Shown here piece after piece: positions 42,329-50,478 of a stretch of DNA of 64,000 nt. The stretch is taken from assembly GCA_910575585.1 (NCBI GenBank), contig CAJTGF010000026.1, positions 1 through 64,000 on the forward strand, given 5' to 3'. The DNA comes from Clostridiaceae bacterium (GTDB lineage Bacteria > Bacillota > Clostridia > Lachnospirales > Lachnospiraceae). Below the pieces are notes generated by a model, which was not told the DNA's origin, made no database searches, and saw nothing but the letters and a program-made list of their open reading frames with translations. A program made the translations under genes and the position numbers. Numbering within the stretch: the stretch's first letter is position 1; each line of letters begins with the position of its first letter.

Positions 42329-42740
42329 GCTGGCTTTTCTGGCCGTGTTCGGGCTTTGCGCCGGGGGTATCATTGCTGCCGGCGTTTTTGCGTTTTTGGC
42401 CATTATCGGCGTGTTCCCCAGGCTGATCGGAAAGACCGGGACGAAGAGGCATATTATGCTGTATGAGACGGTGATCATCCTTGGAGGCATAGCGGGCAAC
42501 GGGGCGGATCTGTTTGAGTTTTCCATACCGGCAGGGCGGTGGTTTCTGGCGGTGTTCGGCGGGGCGGTGGGCATCTTTGTGGGATGTCTTGTGATGTCTT
42601 TGGCGGAGACGTTAAAGACGCTTCCGGTGATTAACCGAAGGATCCATCTGGCCGTGGGGCTGCAGTATGTGATCCTGGCTATAGGGCTGGGGAAGATGCT
42701 GGGGTCTATCTTGTATTTTTCGGCGGGGATGGGACTGTGA
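42318..42740 (+). CDS. spoVAB: Stage V sporulation protein AB
   Basis: A 140-residue four-helix membrane protein (LIKLAFLAVFGLCAGGIIAA; IFVGCLVMSLAETLKTLPVI). ATG 42318 with AAAGGAG at 42301-42307 gives the usual family length of about 140. It overlaps spoVAA by 11 bases. It works with SpoVAA in the spore DPA channel. A terminator follows, so spoVAC and later genes are not in the same transcript. Confidence 0.92.
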   Translation: MLIKLAFLAVFGLCAGGIIAAGVFAFLAIIGVFPRLIGKTGTKRHIMLYETVIILGGIAGNGADLFEFSIPAGRWFLAVFGGAVGIFVGCLVMSLAETLKTLPVINRRIHLAVGLQYVILAIGLGKMLGSILYFSAGMGL

Positions 42741-42773
42741 GGCAAGATGGGATGAGATGAACTGGAATGAGAT

Positions 42774-42804
42774 AAGGGCTGCGGCTGAAAGGCAGCAGCC
42801 TTTT
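42774..42804 (+). terminator. Terminator after spoVAB
   Basis: AAGGGCTGC pairs imperfectly with GCAGCAGCCTT, followed by TTTT. Confidence 0.7.
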
Positions 42805-42852
42805 GGATGGAAGGGATGTGTAATCTGCTGTGTAAGCTGCTGATGAAAATCA

Positions 42853-42882
42853 TTGAAATGTTTTATGGGAGTGTGGTATAAT
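42853..42882 (+). promoter_or_regulatory. Promoter of the sodium symporter gene
   Basis: TTGAAA (42853-42858) and TATAAT (42877-42882) with 18 bases between, and a TG just before the -10 box. Confidence 0.65.
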
Positions 42883-42938
42883 AGGTGACTATAACGTGAA
42901 GTTATGTCAAATATGAAAAAAAGGAATGGAAACAGAAG

Positions 42939-44261
42939 ATGAAAACAAATGTACAGTGGGCAAGCAGGCTGGGATTTATTATGGCGACGACAGGGGCGGC
43001 TATCGGCCTTGGAAACCTGTGGAAATTTCCCTATCTTATGGGAAGGAACGGCGGGTTTCCGTTTTTGATAGCCTACCTGTTTTTTATTGTGGTATTAGGG
43101 CTTCCGGTAATGATCACGGAGATGTCCCTGGGACGGAAGACCCGCCACGATCCGGTGCAGGCTTACAGGGATATCGATCCTCACGCAGGGATCGTGGGTA
43201 TTTTCGGAGTTTTGGCGGCTTTTATCATTTTGTCGTATTACAGCGTCATCGGCGGCTGGATCATGAAGTACATTTTTAGTTATGGGACTACCATGGAGGG
43301 CGTGGCGGATTTTGACGGGTTTATCGGCAGCAGAGAACCGGTGCTGTGGCATTTTCTGTTTATGGCCATCACTACAGGGGTCTGCTATTTTGGGATCAAG
43401 GGCATCGAGAGGGCCAGCAAGGTGATGATGCCGCTTTTGTTTGCGCTGCTTTTGGTCATCATTGTCCGCAGCGTGACGCTTCCGGGGGCAATGGAAGGGA
43501 TCAAATTTATATTTAGCCCCAATTTTTCGGCGTTCAGCCTGAATTCCATCAGCGGGGCTTTGGGGCAGGTGTTCTATTCCTTGAGTCTGTGTATGGGGAT
43601 CACCATCACTTATGGAAGCTATCTGGGCGAGAAGGAAAATATCCCCAAAAGCTGCGTGTCTGTGGCGGGGCTGGACACTTTGATCGCCGTTTTGGCCGGG
43701 ATCGCTATTTTTCCGGCAGTGTTTGCCTTCGGGTTGGAGCCGGGACAGGGGCCGGGGCTGATCTTCGGAACGCTGCCTAAGGTGTTTTCCGCTATTGCGG
43801 GAGGCGGCATTTTCGCGTGTCTGTTTTTCGCTTTGGTGTTTTTCGCGGCTGTAACCAGCGCCATTGCTCTTTTGGAGGTTTCGGTGTCGTTTGCCATTGA
43901 CACGCTGCGGTGGACAAGGAAAAAGGCAACGCTTGTGATCGGAGCGGCTATTTTTGTTTTGGGCATCCCCAGCGCGCTTTCGTTTGGGGATCTGGGGCAG
44001 GTGCAGATCCTGAATTACAGCGTGTTTGATTTTGTGGGGATGATAACGGATAATATCCTTCTGCCCTTTGGCGGCCTTACGATGTGCTACTATGTGGGGT
44101 GGAAATGGCATCCGGAGTATCTGGTGGCGGAGATCGAGCGGGACGGAACCCCGTTTAGGGTGAAGCGTTTGTGGGTGGCGTGCATCCGGTTTCTGACCCC
44201 GGTTTTGGTGGGGATCGTGACGTTGACTGGGTTTTATAATATTTATCAGGTTGTGTGGTAA
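42939..44261 (+). CDS. Neurotransmitter:sodium symporter family transporter
   Basis: The 440-residue protein matches the NSS/SNF family, which imports amino acids or related amines with Na+. The signature WASRLGFIMATTGAAIGLGN LWKFPYL at the N-terminus forms the TM1 substrate/Na+ site; GRNGGFPFLIAYLFF (TM2) and the TM6 region FYSLSLCMGITITYGSYL follow. About 11-12 helices are visible, as in bacterial members. It separates spoVAB from spoVAC, an unusual insertion in a sporulation cluster. Substrate unknown. Confidence 0.92.
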   Translation: MKTNVQWASRLGFIMATTGAAIGLGNLWKFPYLMGRNGGFPFLIAYLFFIVVLGLPVMITEMSLGRKTRHDPVQAYRDIDPHAGIVGIFGVLAAFIILSYYSVIGGWIMKYIFSYGTTMEGVADFDGFIGSREPVLWHFLFMAITTGVCYFGIKGIERASKVMMPLLFALLLVIIVRSVTLPGAMEGIKFIFSPNFSAFSLNSISGALGQVFYSLSLCMGITITYGSYLGEKENIPKSCVSVAGLDTLIAVLAGIAIFPAVFAFGLEPGQGPGLIFGTLPKVFSAIAGGGIFACLFFALVFFAAVTSAIALLEVSVSFAIDTLRWTRKKATLVIGAAIFVLGIPSALSFGDLGQVQILNYSVFDFVGMITDNILLPFGGLTMCYYVGWKWHPEYLVAEIERDGTPFRVKRLWVACIRFLTPVLVGIVTLTGFYNIYQVVW

Positions 44262-44512
44262 ACACGCTCTAAGGCGCGGGGCTGGAAAGTTTTGCGGGGG
44301 TAAGTGACGACGGATGGCAGTATTTTTTTGCAGGGATTGGGGATAATGACAGGGAGAGGAACGGCGGAGGTTTTAAAGCATTGGAATGGTCCTGCCGGAG
44401 GGAAAGTGACTGGTCCATGTGGTGATTTGGGGAAATAACGGAGGACGGAGCAATGGGGTGCGCCAAACTTTGAAACGGATGCTGGATTTTATGCGTTTGG
44501 AGGTTGATGTTT
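44262..44512. other. Intergenic before spoVAC fragment
   Basis: No ORF with a ribosome binding site is seen in these 250 bases. A sigma-F/G promoter would be expected here but none is evident to me. TTGGAGG (44498-44503) is the ribosome site of the next gene. Confidence 0.4.
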
Positions 44513-44845
44513 ATGGAGATGAACAAGGATGCGTATAATGCTTATGTCAAGGAGGTGACTCCTGTAAACCCGGTCTGGAAAAATATTGTCAGGGCGTTTG
44601 TGACCGGGGGGATTATCTGTACGGTGGGTCAGGTGATGATGAACTGGCTGACGGCTTATGGGATGGATGAGAAGACTGCCGGAGCCTGGAATCTGCTGGC
44701 GCTGATTCTGGGGAGTATTGTGCTGACGGGATTTAATGTTTATCCCAAGATCGTGAAGTGGGGCGGTGCGGGGGCGCTGGTACCCATTACCGGGTTTGCT
44801 AATTCGGTGGTTTCGCCGGCGATTGAGTATCGGGCGGACGAATGA
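44513..44845 (+). pseudogene. spoVAC: 3'-truncated spoVAC
   Basis: SpoVAC is a mechanosensitive membrane component of the spore DPA channel, normally about 150 residues. Here the protein is 110 residues: the first part is well conserved (AFVTGGIICTVGQVMMNWLT; LLALILGSIVLTGFNVYPKI; WGGAGALVPITGFANSVVSP AIEYRAD) but it stops at TGA 44843, where family members continue with a glycine-rich stretch and the last two helices. No frame downstream restores the missing part. The ATG at 44513 (TTGGAGG 9 bases upstream) is a good start. Mobile-element sequence begins right after, so the gene may be split by insertion. Confidence 0.8.
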
Positions 44846-45291
44846 GTTATAATAGGGACAAGTCAGAAACACCGCGAAAAACGTGGATGTGCTGGTTTAG
44901 CCCCTATTTTTTTATGCAATGAGCAGGGCCGGCATGAAACTTTGGATATCAGGCGGGAAGCTTGCTCACCGAATGATGTCCAGAGTTTCAGGACGATGCG
45001 GCGAATCAAGGTGAATTGGCCGAAGGCCAAGAGAAGGCAGTCTGGACTGGCCGCAAAGCGAGGAAAACCGCAGGTTTTTCGAGCTTGAGTCCTGCGGAGT
45101 AGCTGCTTGATTACAAATTATTCTACCACACAAAGGAGGGCAGAGGCTACTTGTTTTAAAAATATTTTCTGAGGCCGTTCTGGCAGGTGTAAGGTTCTTT
45201 CATTCTGGTGATACTTTACATAATAAGGTTCCGCAAATTCTCATGCGGAACCATTTATCTAATGGGATTGTATGAAGGAGGTTAGCTGGGA
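44846..45291. other. Left boundary region of the mobile element
   Basis: No credible ORF. The segment 44990-45110 contains nested self-complementary blocks (TTGGCCGAAGGCCAA; GAAAAACC/GGTTTTTC region; CTGCGG/CCGCAG), suggesting a structured RNA or a recombination/transfer site. A terminator-like hairpin around 45223-45262 (GGTTCCGCAAATTCT and AGAATTTGCGGAACC-type pairing, GGTTCCGCA with TGCGGAACC) precedes the next gene. Any att site should be close to 44845. Confidence 0.45.
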
Positions 45292-45708
45292 ATGGATAGA
45301 GGAAAGAAGAAAATCATTTTCAGGAATAAAGAACATGAGGATTTTTATTGGACGCATTTTTTGAAATGCCGATATCAGGATGCCTACCATGCAGCGCTGG
45401 TGTATTGTCTGGGAATCGACAGGGATACAAGAGATCATGTAAACGAGATCTATGATTTTAAGACAGGGTTCGTGAAGACTGAGTGTCTGCATGACGGGTG
45501 GCAGACTTCCGGGAGTAAGAAGATTGTCCGTATGGCTTACAACCTATATAACAATGGAACGCCAAGCGTGTTCGATTATGAGGATTCGGAGGAGCAGTTG
45601 ACGGAGTGTGGGCGGTATACAGTGGAGGAATTGTTTTGCTGTGGGTATGCGCCTTATTTCTGGCAGGCGGTGAAGATTCGGTATCCGGAGTATTGTGGAG
45701 CAGCTTAG
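45292..45708 (+). CDS. DUF6075-type protein
   Basis: A 138-residue soluble protein (KIIFRNKEHEDFYWTHFLKC; YHAALVYCLGIDRDTRDHVN) like the DUF6075 family often found at the start of Clostridia ICEs. ATG 45292 has AAGGAGG 11 bases upstream. No catalytic motif is recognised. It precedes parA by 29 bases and is probably in its operon. Confidence 0.65.
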   Translation: MDRGKKKIIFRNKEHEDFYWTHFLKCRYQDAYHAALVYCLGIDRDTRDHVNEIYDFKTGFVKTECLHDGWQTSGSKKIVRMAYNLYNNGTPSVFDYEDSEEQLTECGRYTVEELFCCGYAPYFWQAVKIRYPEYCGAA

Positions 45709-45737
45709 AAAGAGAAGAGAGTAACGGAGGAAAAAAG

Positions 45738-46526
45738 ATGGCAAAGGTCATAACCATAGCTTCGCAGAAAGGCGGAGTGGGAAAAAGTACAACTTGTGTA
45801 AATCTGGGCATTGGGCTGGCCAGGGAGGGAAAGAGAGTCCTTTTGCTTGACGCGGATGCCCAGGGCAGTATGACAGCGTGTCTGGGGATAGGGGAACCAG
45901 ATGAGCTGGATGTTACCTTGGTGAATCTGATGGAAAAGGTGGTCAATGATGACCCCTGGGAACCAGGTGAGGGGATTCTTCACCATGAGGAGGGCGTGGA
46001 TTTCCTTCCGGCAAATATCGAACTGGCGGGAATGGAGACCACCCTGGTGAATATGATGAGCCGGGAGACGATTCTGAGGCAGTATATTGATAAGGTTCGG
46101 GAACGATATGATTTTATTTTGCTGGATACCATGCCTTCTCTGGGGATGATAACGATTAATGCCCTGGTGGCGGCAGATAGTGTTCTGATCCCGGTGGAAT
46201 CGGCTTATTTGTCGGTGAAGGGGCTTCAGCAGCTGATCAAGACCATTGGACGGGTGAAGCGGCAGTTAAACAGGAACCTGGAGATAGAAGGGATTTTGCT
46301 TACAAAGGTGGACCGCAGAACAAATTACGCAAAGGATATCTCGGACCGGCTTCGGGAAGCTTATGGGGACAGGATACATATATTTGAGAATTGTATCCCG
46401 TTATCCATTAAGGCGGCAGAGACCAGTGCGGAAGGGAAGAGCATTTTTATCCATGCTCCCAGAGGAATTGTGGCAGAAGGGTATGGGGCGCTGACAAAGG
46501 AGGTGCTTGCCCGTGGGGAGTCGTAG
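45738..46526 (+). CDS. parA: ParA/Soj-type partition ATPase
   Basis: A 262-residue Walker-type ATPase: deviant Walker A KGGVGKST at 11-18 (after ITIASQ), Walker A-prime LLDADAQGS, Walker B FILLDTMPS. ParA drives segregation of plasmids or circular ICE forms along the nucleoid together with ParB. The start ATG 45738 follows GGAGG. It overlaps parB by 14 bases. Its presence suggests that the element has an extrachromosomal replicating phase. Confidence 0.93.
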   Translation: MAKVITIASQKGGVGKSTTCVNLGIGLAREGKRVLLLDADAQGSMTACLGIGEPDELDVTLVNLMEKVVNDDPWEPGEGILHHEEGVDFLPANIELAGMETTLVNMMSRETILRQYIDKVRERYDFILLDTMPSLGMITINALVAADSVLIPVESAYLSVKGLQQLIKTIGRVKRQLNRNLEIEGILLTKVDRRTNYAKDISDRLREAYGDRIHIFENCIPLSIKAAETSAEGKSIFIHAPRGIVAEGYGALTKEVLARGES

Positions 46527-47406
46527 TGCGGATAAGATTAAGTTCCGTTCCTTTGATGATCTGTTTGGGGAGCAGGAGCCGAAAGGGGCAGAAAAAGAAA
46601 TAACAGAGGATCAGGTGGTCAGAATGCCTCTGGCAGAACTTCATCCATTTAAGGGACATCCGTTTCGTGTTATAGAAGACGAAGAGATGATGGAAATGGT
46701 GGAGAGTGTGAAACAGTTTGGTGTTCTGGTGCCTGTGATTGTCCGGCCGGATCAGAATGGGGGATATGAGGTCATTGCAGGCCATAGGAGGAAACGGGCC
46801 AGTGAGCTGGCCGGGTGTTCGGATATTCCGGTGATTGTCCGGGATCTGACGGATGATGAGTCGGTTATCGCTATGGTGGATTCCAATATTCAGAGGCTGA
46901 ATATTCTTCCTTCGGAGAAAGCACGGGCTTACCGGATGAAAATGGAAGCTATGGAACATCAGGGAGTGAAGGGAGGACAGCACACGGCAGCGGTTTTGGG
47001 GGAGGCTTCGGGTGAGAGTGCCAGGACGGTTCATAGGTATATCCGGCTTACCTATCTGGTGCCGGAACTGCTGGAACTGGTAGATCAGAAACGGATTCCT
47101 ATTGTTGTGGGGGAGAGTCTTTCTTTTTTGAAGGAAAGAGAGCAGGAGTTAGTGAGGGATTATGTGGTGCAAAGGCAGGTGTTTCCGTCAAAAGGTGAAG
47201 CAGAACTGCTGCGGGCAGAAAGCAGTAAGGGGGAGCTGAGTGCCCAAAAGGTTCAGGAGACTTTGCGTAGAAATGTGAAAGCGGCGGGAATCACGATTTC
47301 GGCAAAGAGAATTCGGGATTATTTTCCGGAGAGTTATACGAAGGAGGAGATAGAAAAGATCGTGTATAGCCTTTTGGACTCCTGGAGGGCAAATGGGAGT
47401 GGGTAG
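46513..47406 (+). CDS. parB: ParB/RepB/Spo0J-type partition protein
   Basis: A 297-residue ParB: the N-terminal CTPase/nuclease-fold domain has LHPFKGHPFRVIED, VPVIVRPDQNGGYEVIAGHR RKRAS (the ENGxYxxIxGxRR box) and the HTH domain lies at about 150-200 (GEASGESARTVHRYIRLTYL). I chose GTG 46513 (AAAGGAGG 9 bases upstream) over TTG 46507. Five near-identical palindromes directly follow the gene and are its likely binding sites. Confidence 0.92.
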   Translation: MGSRSADKIKFRSFDDLFGEQEPKGAEKEITEDQVVRMPLAELHPFKGHPFRVIEDEEMMEMVESVKQFGVLVPVIVRPDQNGGYEVIAGHRRKRASELAGCSDIPVIVRDLTDDESVIAMVDSNIQRLNILPSEKARAYRMKMEAMEHQGVKGGQHTAAVLGEASGESARTVHRYIRLTYLVPELLELVDQKRIPIVVGESLSFLKEREQELVRDYVVQRQVFPSKGEAELLRAESSKGELSAQKVQETLRRNVKAAGITISAKRIRDYFPESYTKEEIEKIVYSLLDSWRANGSG

Positions 47407-47421
47407 AAAAAATAGTGGTTT

Positions 47422-47586
47422 CTTTGTGCCATGGTGGCATAAAGTGAATATGGAAACCTTGTGCCACGGTGGCAGAAAGCATGGATGGGAATCCTTGTGC
47501 CATGGTGGCACAAAGTATATTTAGGAGCCTTGTGCCATGGTGGCATAAAGTAAGGCTGGGAACCTTTGTGCCACGGTGGCAGAAAG
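47422..47586. repeat. Palindromic iteron array, candidate parS
   Basis: Five copies of a 23-bp palindrome start at 47422, 47457, 47493, 47528 and 47564, spaced 35-36 bases. Arms are cTTTGTGCCA and TGGCAnAAAG around a central T/C-GG. Spacers are not conserved. Immediate position after parB makes them the best candidates for the centromere. Confidence 0.85.
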
Positions 47587-47589
47587 ATT

Positions 47590-47905
47590 TCTTTTTGCGG
47601 ATAAAGACTGTACCCATCTGGTGGCGATGCACTGGGAACATCGTTTCAATCATATGGCCAAGCGTTACAATGAGATTTGCCGGGTGCAGATGTCGAATAT
47701 TACGTCCTATGTCTGTCTCCATATGTATTGTAGCAACATGGCGAAGTCGGGCATGAACCCAAAGACGCTTCAATATCTGATGGGGCATAGCGATAAAGGG
47801 GTAACGCTGAATACATATACTCACCCCGGAATGGAGGATGCCGCAGATGAACTGAAACGGATGGAGAATTTGGAGATACGAGGAGTTGGAAAAGAAGAAG
47901 GGTGA
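47590..47905 (+). pseudogene. C-terminal fragment of a tyrosine recombinase
   Basis: The frame matches the end of ICE tyrosine integrases: HWEHRFNHMAKRYNEICRVQ, then NMAKSGMNPKTLQYLMGHSD and the tyrosine motif TLNTYTH. The N-terminal two thirds are absent; the last iteron lies at its edge. In the box where integrases have HxCRH, this reads YVCLHMYCSN, so the catalytic His and Arg are replaced by Tyr and Leu. The fragment is therefore inactive and another integrase must mobilise the element. Confidence 0.8.
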
Positions 47906-47956
47906 AAGTCCATGTTGCAGAAAATGTTTCGGGTAATTTAATAAGGAGATGGCAAG

Positions 47957-47982
47957 ACGCTCTGCTTCGGCGGGGCGTTTTT
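47957..47982 (+). terminator. Terminator after integrase fragment
   Basis: ACGCTCTGC pairs with GCGGGGCGT around TTCG, then TTTTT. Confidence 0.8.
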
Positions 47983-48003
47983 GAAGTTTAAGAATCTGGC
48001 GAT

Positions 48004-48060
48004 ATAACAGAAGATGTAGTGGTATAAGAATTTATTTTCTGTTATACTTTAAGTTATAAT
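48004..48060 (+). promoter_or_regulatory. Inverted repeat and -10 box upstream of HEPN-like gene
   Basis: Arms ATAACAGAA (48004-48012) and TTCTGTTAT (48037-48045) are perfect complements, and TATAAT lies at 48055-48060. The -35 region is poor. The inverted repeat just upstream of the -10 box could be an operator. Confidence 0.5.
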
Positions 48061-48087
48061 AGAAAACATAGAAAAGGCGGAAATAAT

Positions 48088-49374
48088 ATGGTATACAATT
48101 GTTTTATAAAATGCCAGGTTTGCGGAAGTATAACAAGAATTCGCTTGCAGGTTGGATGGCAAAACGAACATCCTGTTGTAGTGACATGCGGTAAGTGTGG
48201 GACATCTGTATCTGGACATGTTAAAATTGGTCAGTCCACACCAAGTTTGGAGTTCGACTTTGATAATGCTGATATGATCAATAAGGTAGATAAAGCTGAT
48301 TATATGGTTGAATGTTCCGGTGAGTTTCCAACTATCAAACAGTGTGAAGCTAATGGTGTAGATGATATTATAGTTACCCCTTTCATTAGAGCAATGCATT
48401 GTATGAAGGATGAAGATTCATATGAAGTGTTTGGAAAGAGCGTGTCGCAGCTAAATGCAGCTGCAGCTAAATGGAAAGATTATGAAAGAATATTAAATCT
48501 TTTTCAGAACAATAGCGAATATTTGGTTCAGGAAATCAAGAAAGAATTTAAGGGAGAATATTTTCAGTGTCGGGATGAGTTAGAAATCCTAAGAGCTGTG
48601 CATATGATTGAAGTTCATAGTTTTTATTCTCCGCTCAAAAAAGAGATATTGGATAACTTATCCTTTAGCAGCGATATCCTAAAATTAGATAGTACTCAGA
48701 TGAAAAAGATGATTGATTTTTTAAATATGCATGATGGATATCATCTTGATGAAATGCAGGCGCTTATTTATAAACTATATGGGGAGTTCGTGGATGTATA
48801 TCAGGCACTTATTCCGGCATTGCTTTTACAATATTGCAAAGATGGAACTTTTGATTTTGAAAGTGAAGGCTCAACTACAAGCACATTTGGTACCGTTAAA
48901 CAATTTTACTTAGATGTTTATGAGGCACTTGGAAATTTGTTGATTATCCCTGTCGCATTGAATAATGTCAAATACAGAGCAGATGTAGAAAAGTTGGCAT
49001 TGATTGAAAAAAATGTGACATCTTTAGAAGAATTTATTGGCTTAACAAAGGCAACGAGATATCATTTTAGTCTGAAGAATGAAATATATACTGATTTTTT
49101 AGGTCTTATCGTTAATCCTAAATTACGTAATGCAATTGGACATAATGATGTGGAGTATGATACAGCATCACAGCTTATTACATATATTCCAAATCCAAAG
49201 GATAGAACGAAGAAAAAGACAGAATATTTATTAGAATTTGAAAACGAAGCGATTCATATGTTTCAGGGTGTTTTGGCTATTTCAGAATATATATATCGGT
49301 TACGTGAATTGGAGCTTATATTTGATGGCAAAATACCTTTCACAGCGCGAATGCCTATTAATACATTAAAGTAG
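48088..49374 (+). CDS. Zinc-ribbon protein with C-terminal HEPN-like motif
   Basis: A 428-residue AT-rich gene that I do not recognise as a named family. The N-terminus has two CxxC pairs (C9/C12 and C34/C37), a zinc ribbon. The middle (110-320) is helical. Near the C-terminus KLRNAIGHNDVEYD carries the R-x4-H pattern (R347, H352) followed by helices, as in HEPN ribonucleases of toxin and abortive-infection systems. It has its own promoter region, lies between the two iteron arrays and differs sharply in base composition from the transfer genes, consistent with cargo. A defence role is inference. Confidence 0.55.
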   Translation: MVYNCFIKCQVCGSITRIRLQVGWQNEHPVVVTCGKCGTSVSGHVKIGQSTPSLEFDFDNADMINKVDKADYMVECSGEFPTIKQCEANGVDDIIVTPFIRAMHCMKDEDSYEVFGKSVSQLNAAAAKWKDYERILNLFQNNSEYLVQEIKKEFKGEYFQCRDELEILRAVHMIEVHSFYSPLKKEILDNLSFSSDILKLDSTQMKKMIDFLNMHDGYHLDEMQALIYKLYGEFVDVYQALIPALLLQYCKDGTFDFESEGSTTSTFGTVKQFYLDVYEALGNLLIIPVALNNVKYRADVEKLALIEKNVTSLEEFIGLTKATRYHFSLKNEIYTDFLGLIVNPKLRNAIGHNDVEYDTASQLITYIPNPKDRTKKKTEYLLEFENEAIHMFQGVLAISEYIYRLRELELIFDGKIPFTARMPINTLK

Positions 49375-49832
49375 ATAGGAAGAAATTTCCCTATTTTGCA
49401 TATTCTGTGATTTTTTAACAATTTTTGTTGAAAAATTAAACCTCACAAAACGTGCCAAAATACGGAAAATCGATGCATTTTAAGAGGAATTTTTATCAAT
49501 TTTTATCATGATTAAGATACTTTTGTCTGCCACGGCAGCAGAAAGCAGGGAAAAGCCCTTGTGCCATGGTAGCACGAAGTATGTTTAAGAGATTTATACT
49601 ATGGAAGTTAAAAGTGAAGCTGGATATTTTGTGTCATAAAGGTATTAAGTGGATGTAAAAGATTCCTTGTATTAGGAGGGAAAAGCAGAATAAGAGGCAG
49701 TATTAAAATAACAAAAAGAGGATACAGCATTTTCAGGTGATTATAGGTAGCAGACCATTCATTCTCCAAAGCAAATTTTGAAACGAAACAAAGTAGTTTG
49801 TTTGATTTTTTTATTTGATTTGGAGGATTATT
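49375..49832. repeat. Gap with decayed second iteron array
   Basis: Two clear but imperfect copies of the parB-linked palindrome start at 49521 (TTTTGTCTGCCACGGCAGCA) and 49556 (CCTTGTGCCATGGTAGCACG). Three weaker copies follow with the same step near 49592, 49627 and 49664. No gene is present. Spacing of about 35-37 bases equals that of the first array, so this is a degenerate duplicate. Confidence 0.7.
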
Positions 49833-50387
49833 ATGGGTAAGAGCGGAGTTATTACGGAGAAAAGCAAAGAAAACAAGGCATATCATAATGTGATCATACT
49901 GTTTAAAATTTATCGTTCAGTTTCTTGGCGCATGCAGGTGCAGATCGGGCAGGTGAAGCATCGTTTCCAGAAGGAGTATGGGACGGATGTGGACAGTTTT
50001 CTGGAATCTATTTATCAAGCAGGAATGGATCTGAATGATGATGAAGCGAATATTAAGCCAAGGGTGGAAGCGATCAGCAGCTCCAATAAGTTCTTAAAAT
50101 TGATTGATGAATCGGTGGAATTGATGAGGTTGTATCATCCTCAAGGAGAGAGGTATTACTGGGTTTTGTATTATACATATATGACACCGCACCAGCTGAG
50201 TAATATTTCGGAGATTATGGAGAAATTGGAGCCGCATTTGTCTCAGGGAGTAGGGATTAACCGGAGTACTTATTTCCGGTGGAGGGATAGCGCCCTGAAG
50301 GCAGTGGAAGGGATTTTGTGGGGGTATGAGGAAGAAAGCCGGAGGTTGTTGGAGCATTACCGGGATACGTGGAAAGAAGTTGATTGA
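49833..50387 (+). CDS. Putative ArpU/sigma-like regulator
   Basis: A 184-residue protein from ATG 49833 (TTGGAGG 6 bases upstream). The C-terminal part, RYYWVLYYTYMTPHQLSN then INRSTYFRWRDSALKAVEGI, resembles the helix-turn-helix end of ArpU/RinA-type phage regulators or sigma region 4 (SRSTYYRxRxxAI). The N-terminus is helical and undefined. It may activate transfer genes. The hairpin at 50405 follows. Family call is tentative. Confidence 0.5.
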   Translation: MGKSGVITEKSKENKAYHNVIILFKIYRSVSWRMQVQIGQVKHRFQKEYGTDVDSFLESIYQAGMDLNDDEANIKPRVEAISSSNKFLKLIDESVELMRLYHPQGERYYWVLYYTYMTPHQLSNISEIMEKLEPHLSQGVGINRSTYFRWRDSALKAVEGILWGYEEESRRLLEHYRDTWKEVD

Positions 50388-50404
50388 AATGGCATTTGTT
50401 TCAT

Positions 50405-50423
50405 GGTAAAATCTGCTTTTACC
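50405..50423 (+). terminator. Small hairpin after the regulator gene
   Basis: GGTAAAA and TTTTACC form a perfect 7-bp stem around TCTGC; weak T content afterward. Confidence 0.5.
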
Positions 50424-50478
50424 TTACGTTTAGAAAATATATTATAAATAAAAATGATACTAAGTTAAGGAGATATAT

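Noticed and set aside
47422-47586. CRISPR array
   Set aside because: Repeats are palindromic 23-mers with 12-13-base spacers, too short for CRISPR, and no cas genes are nearby.
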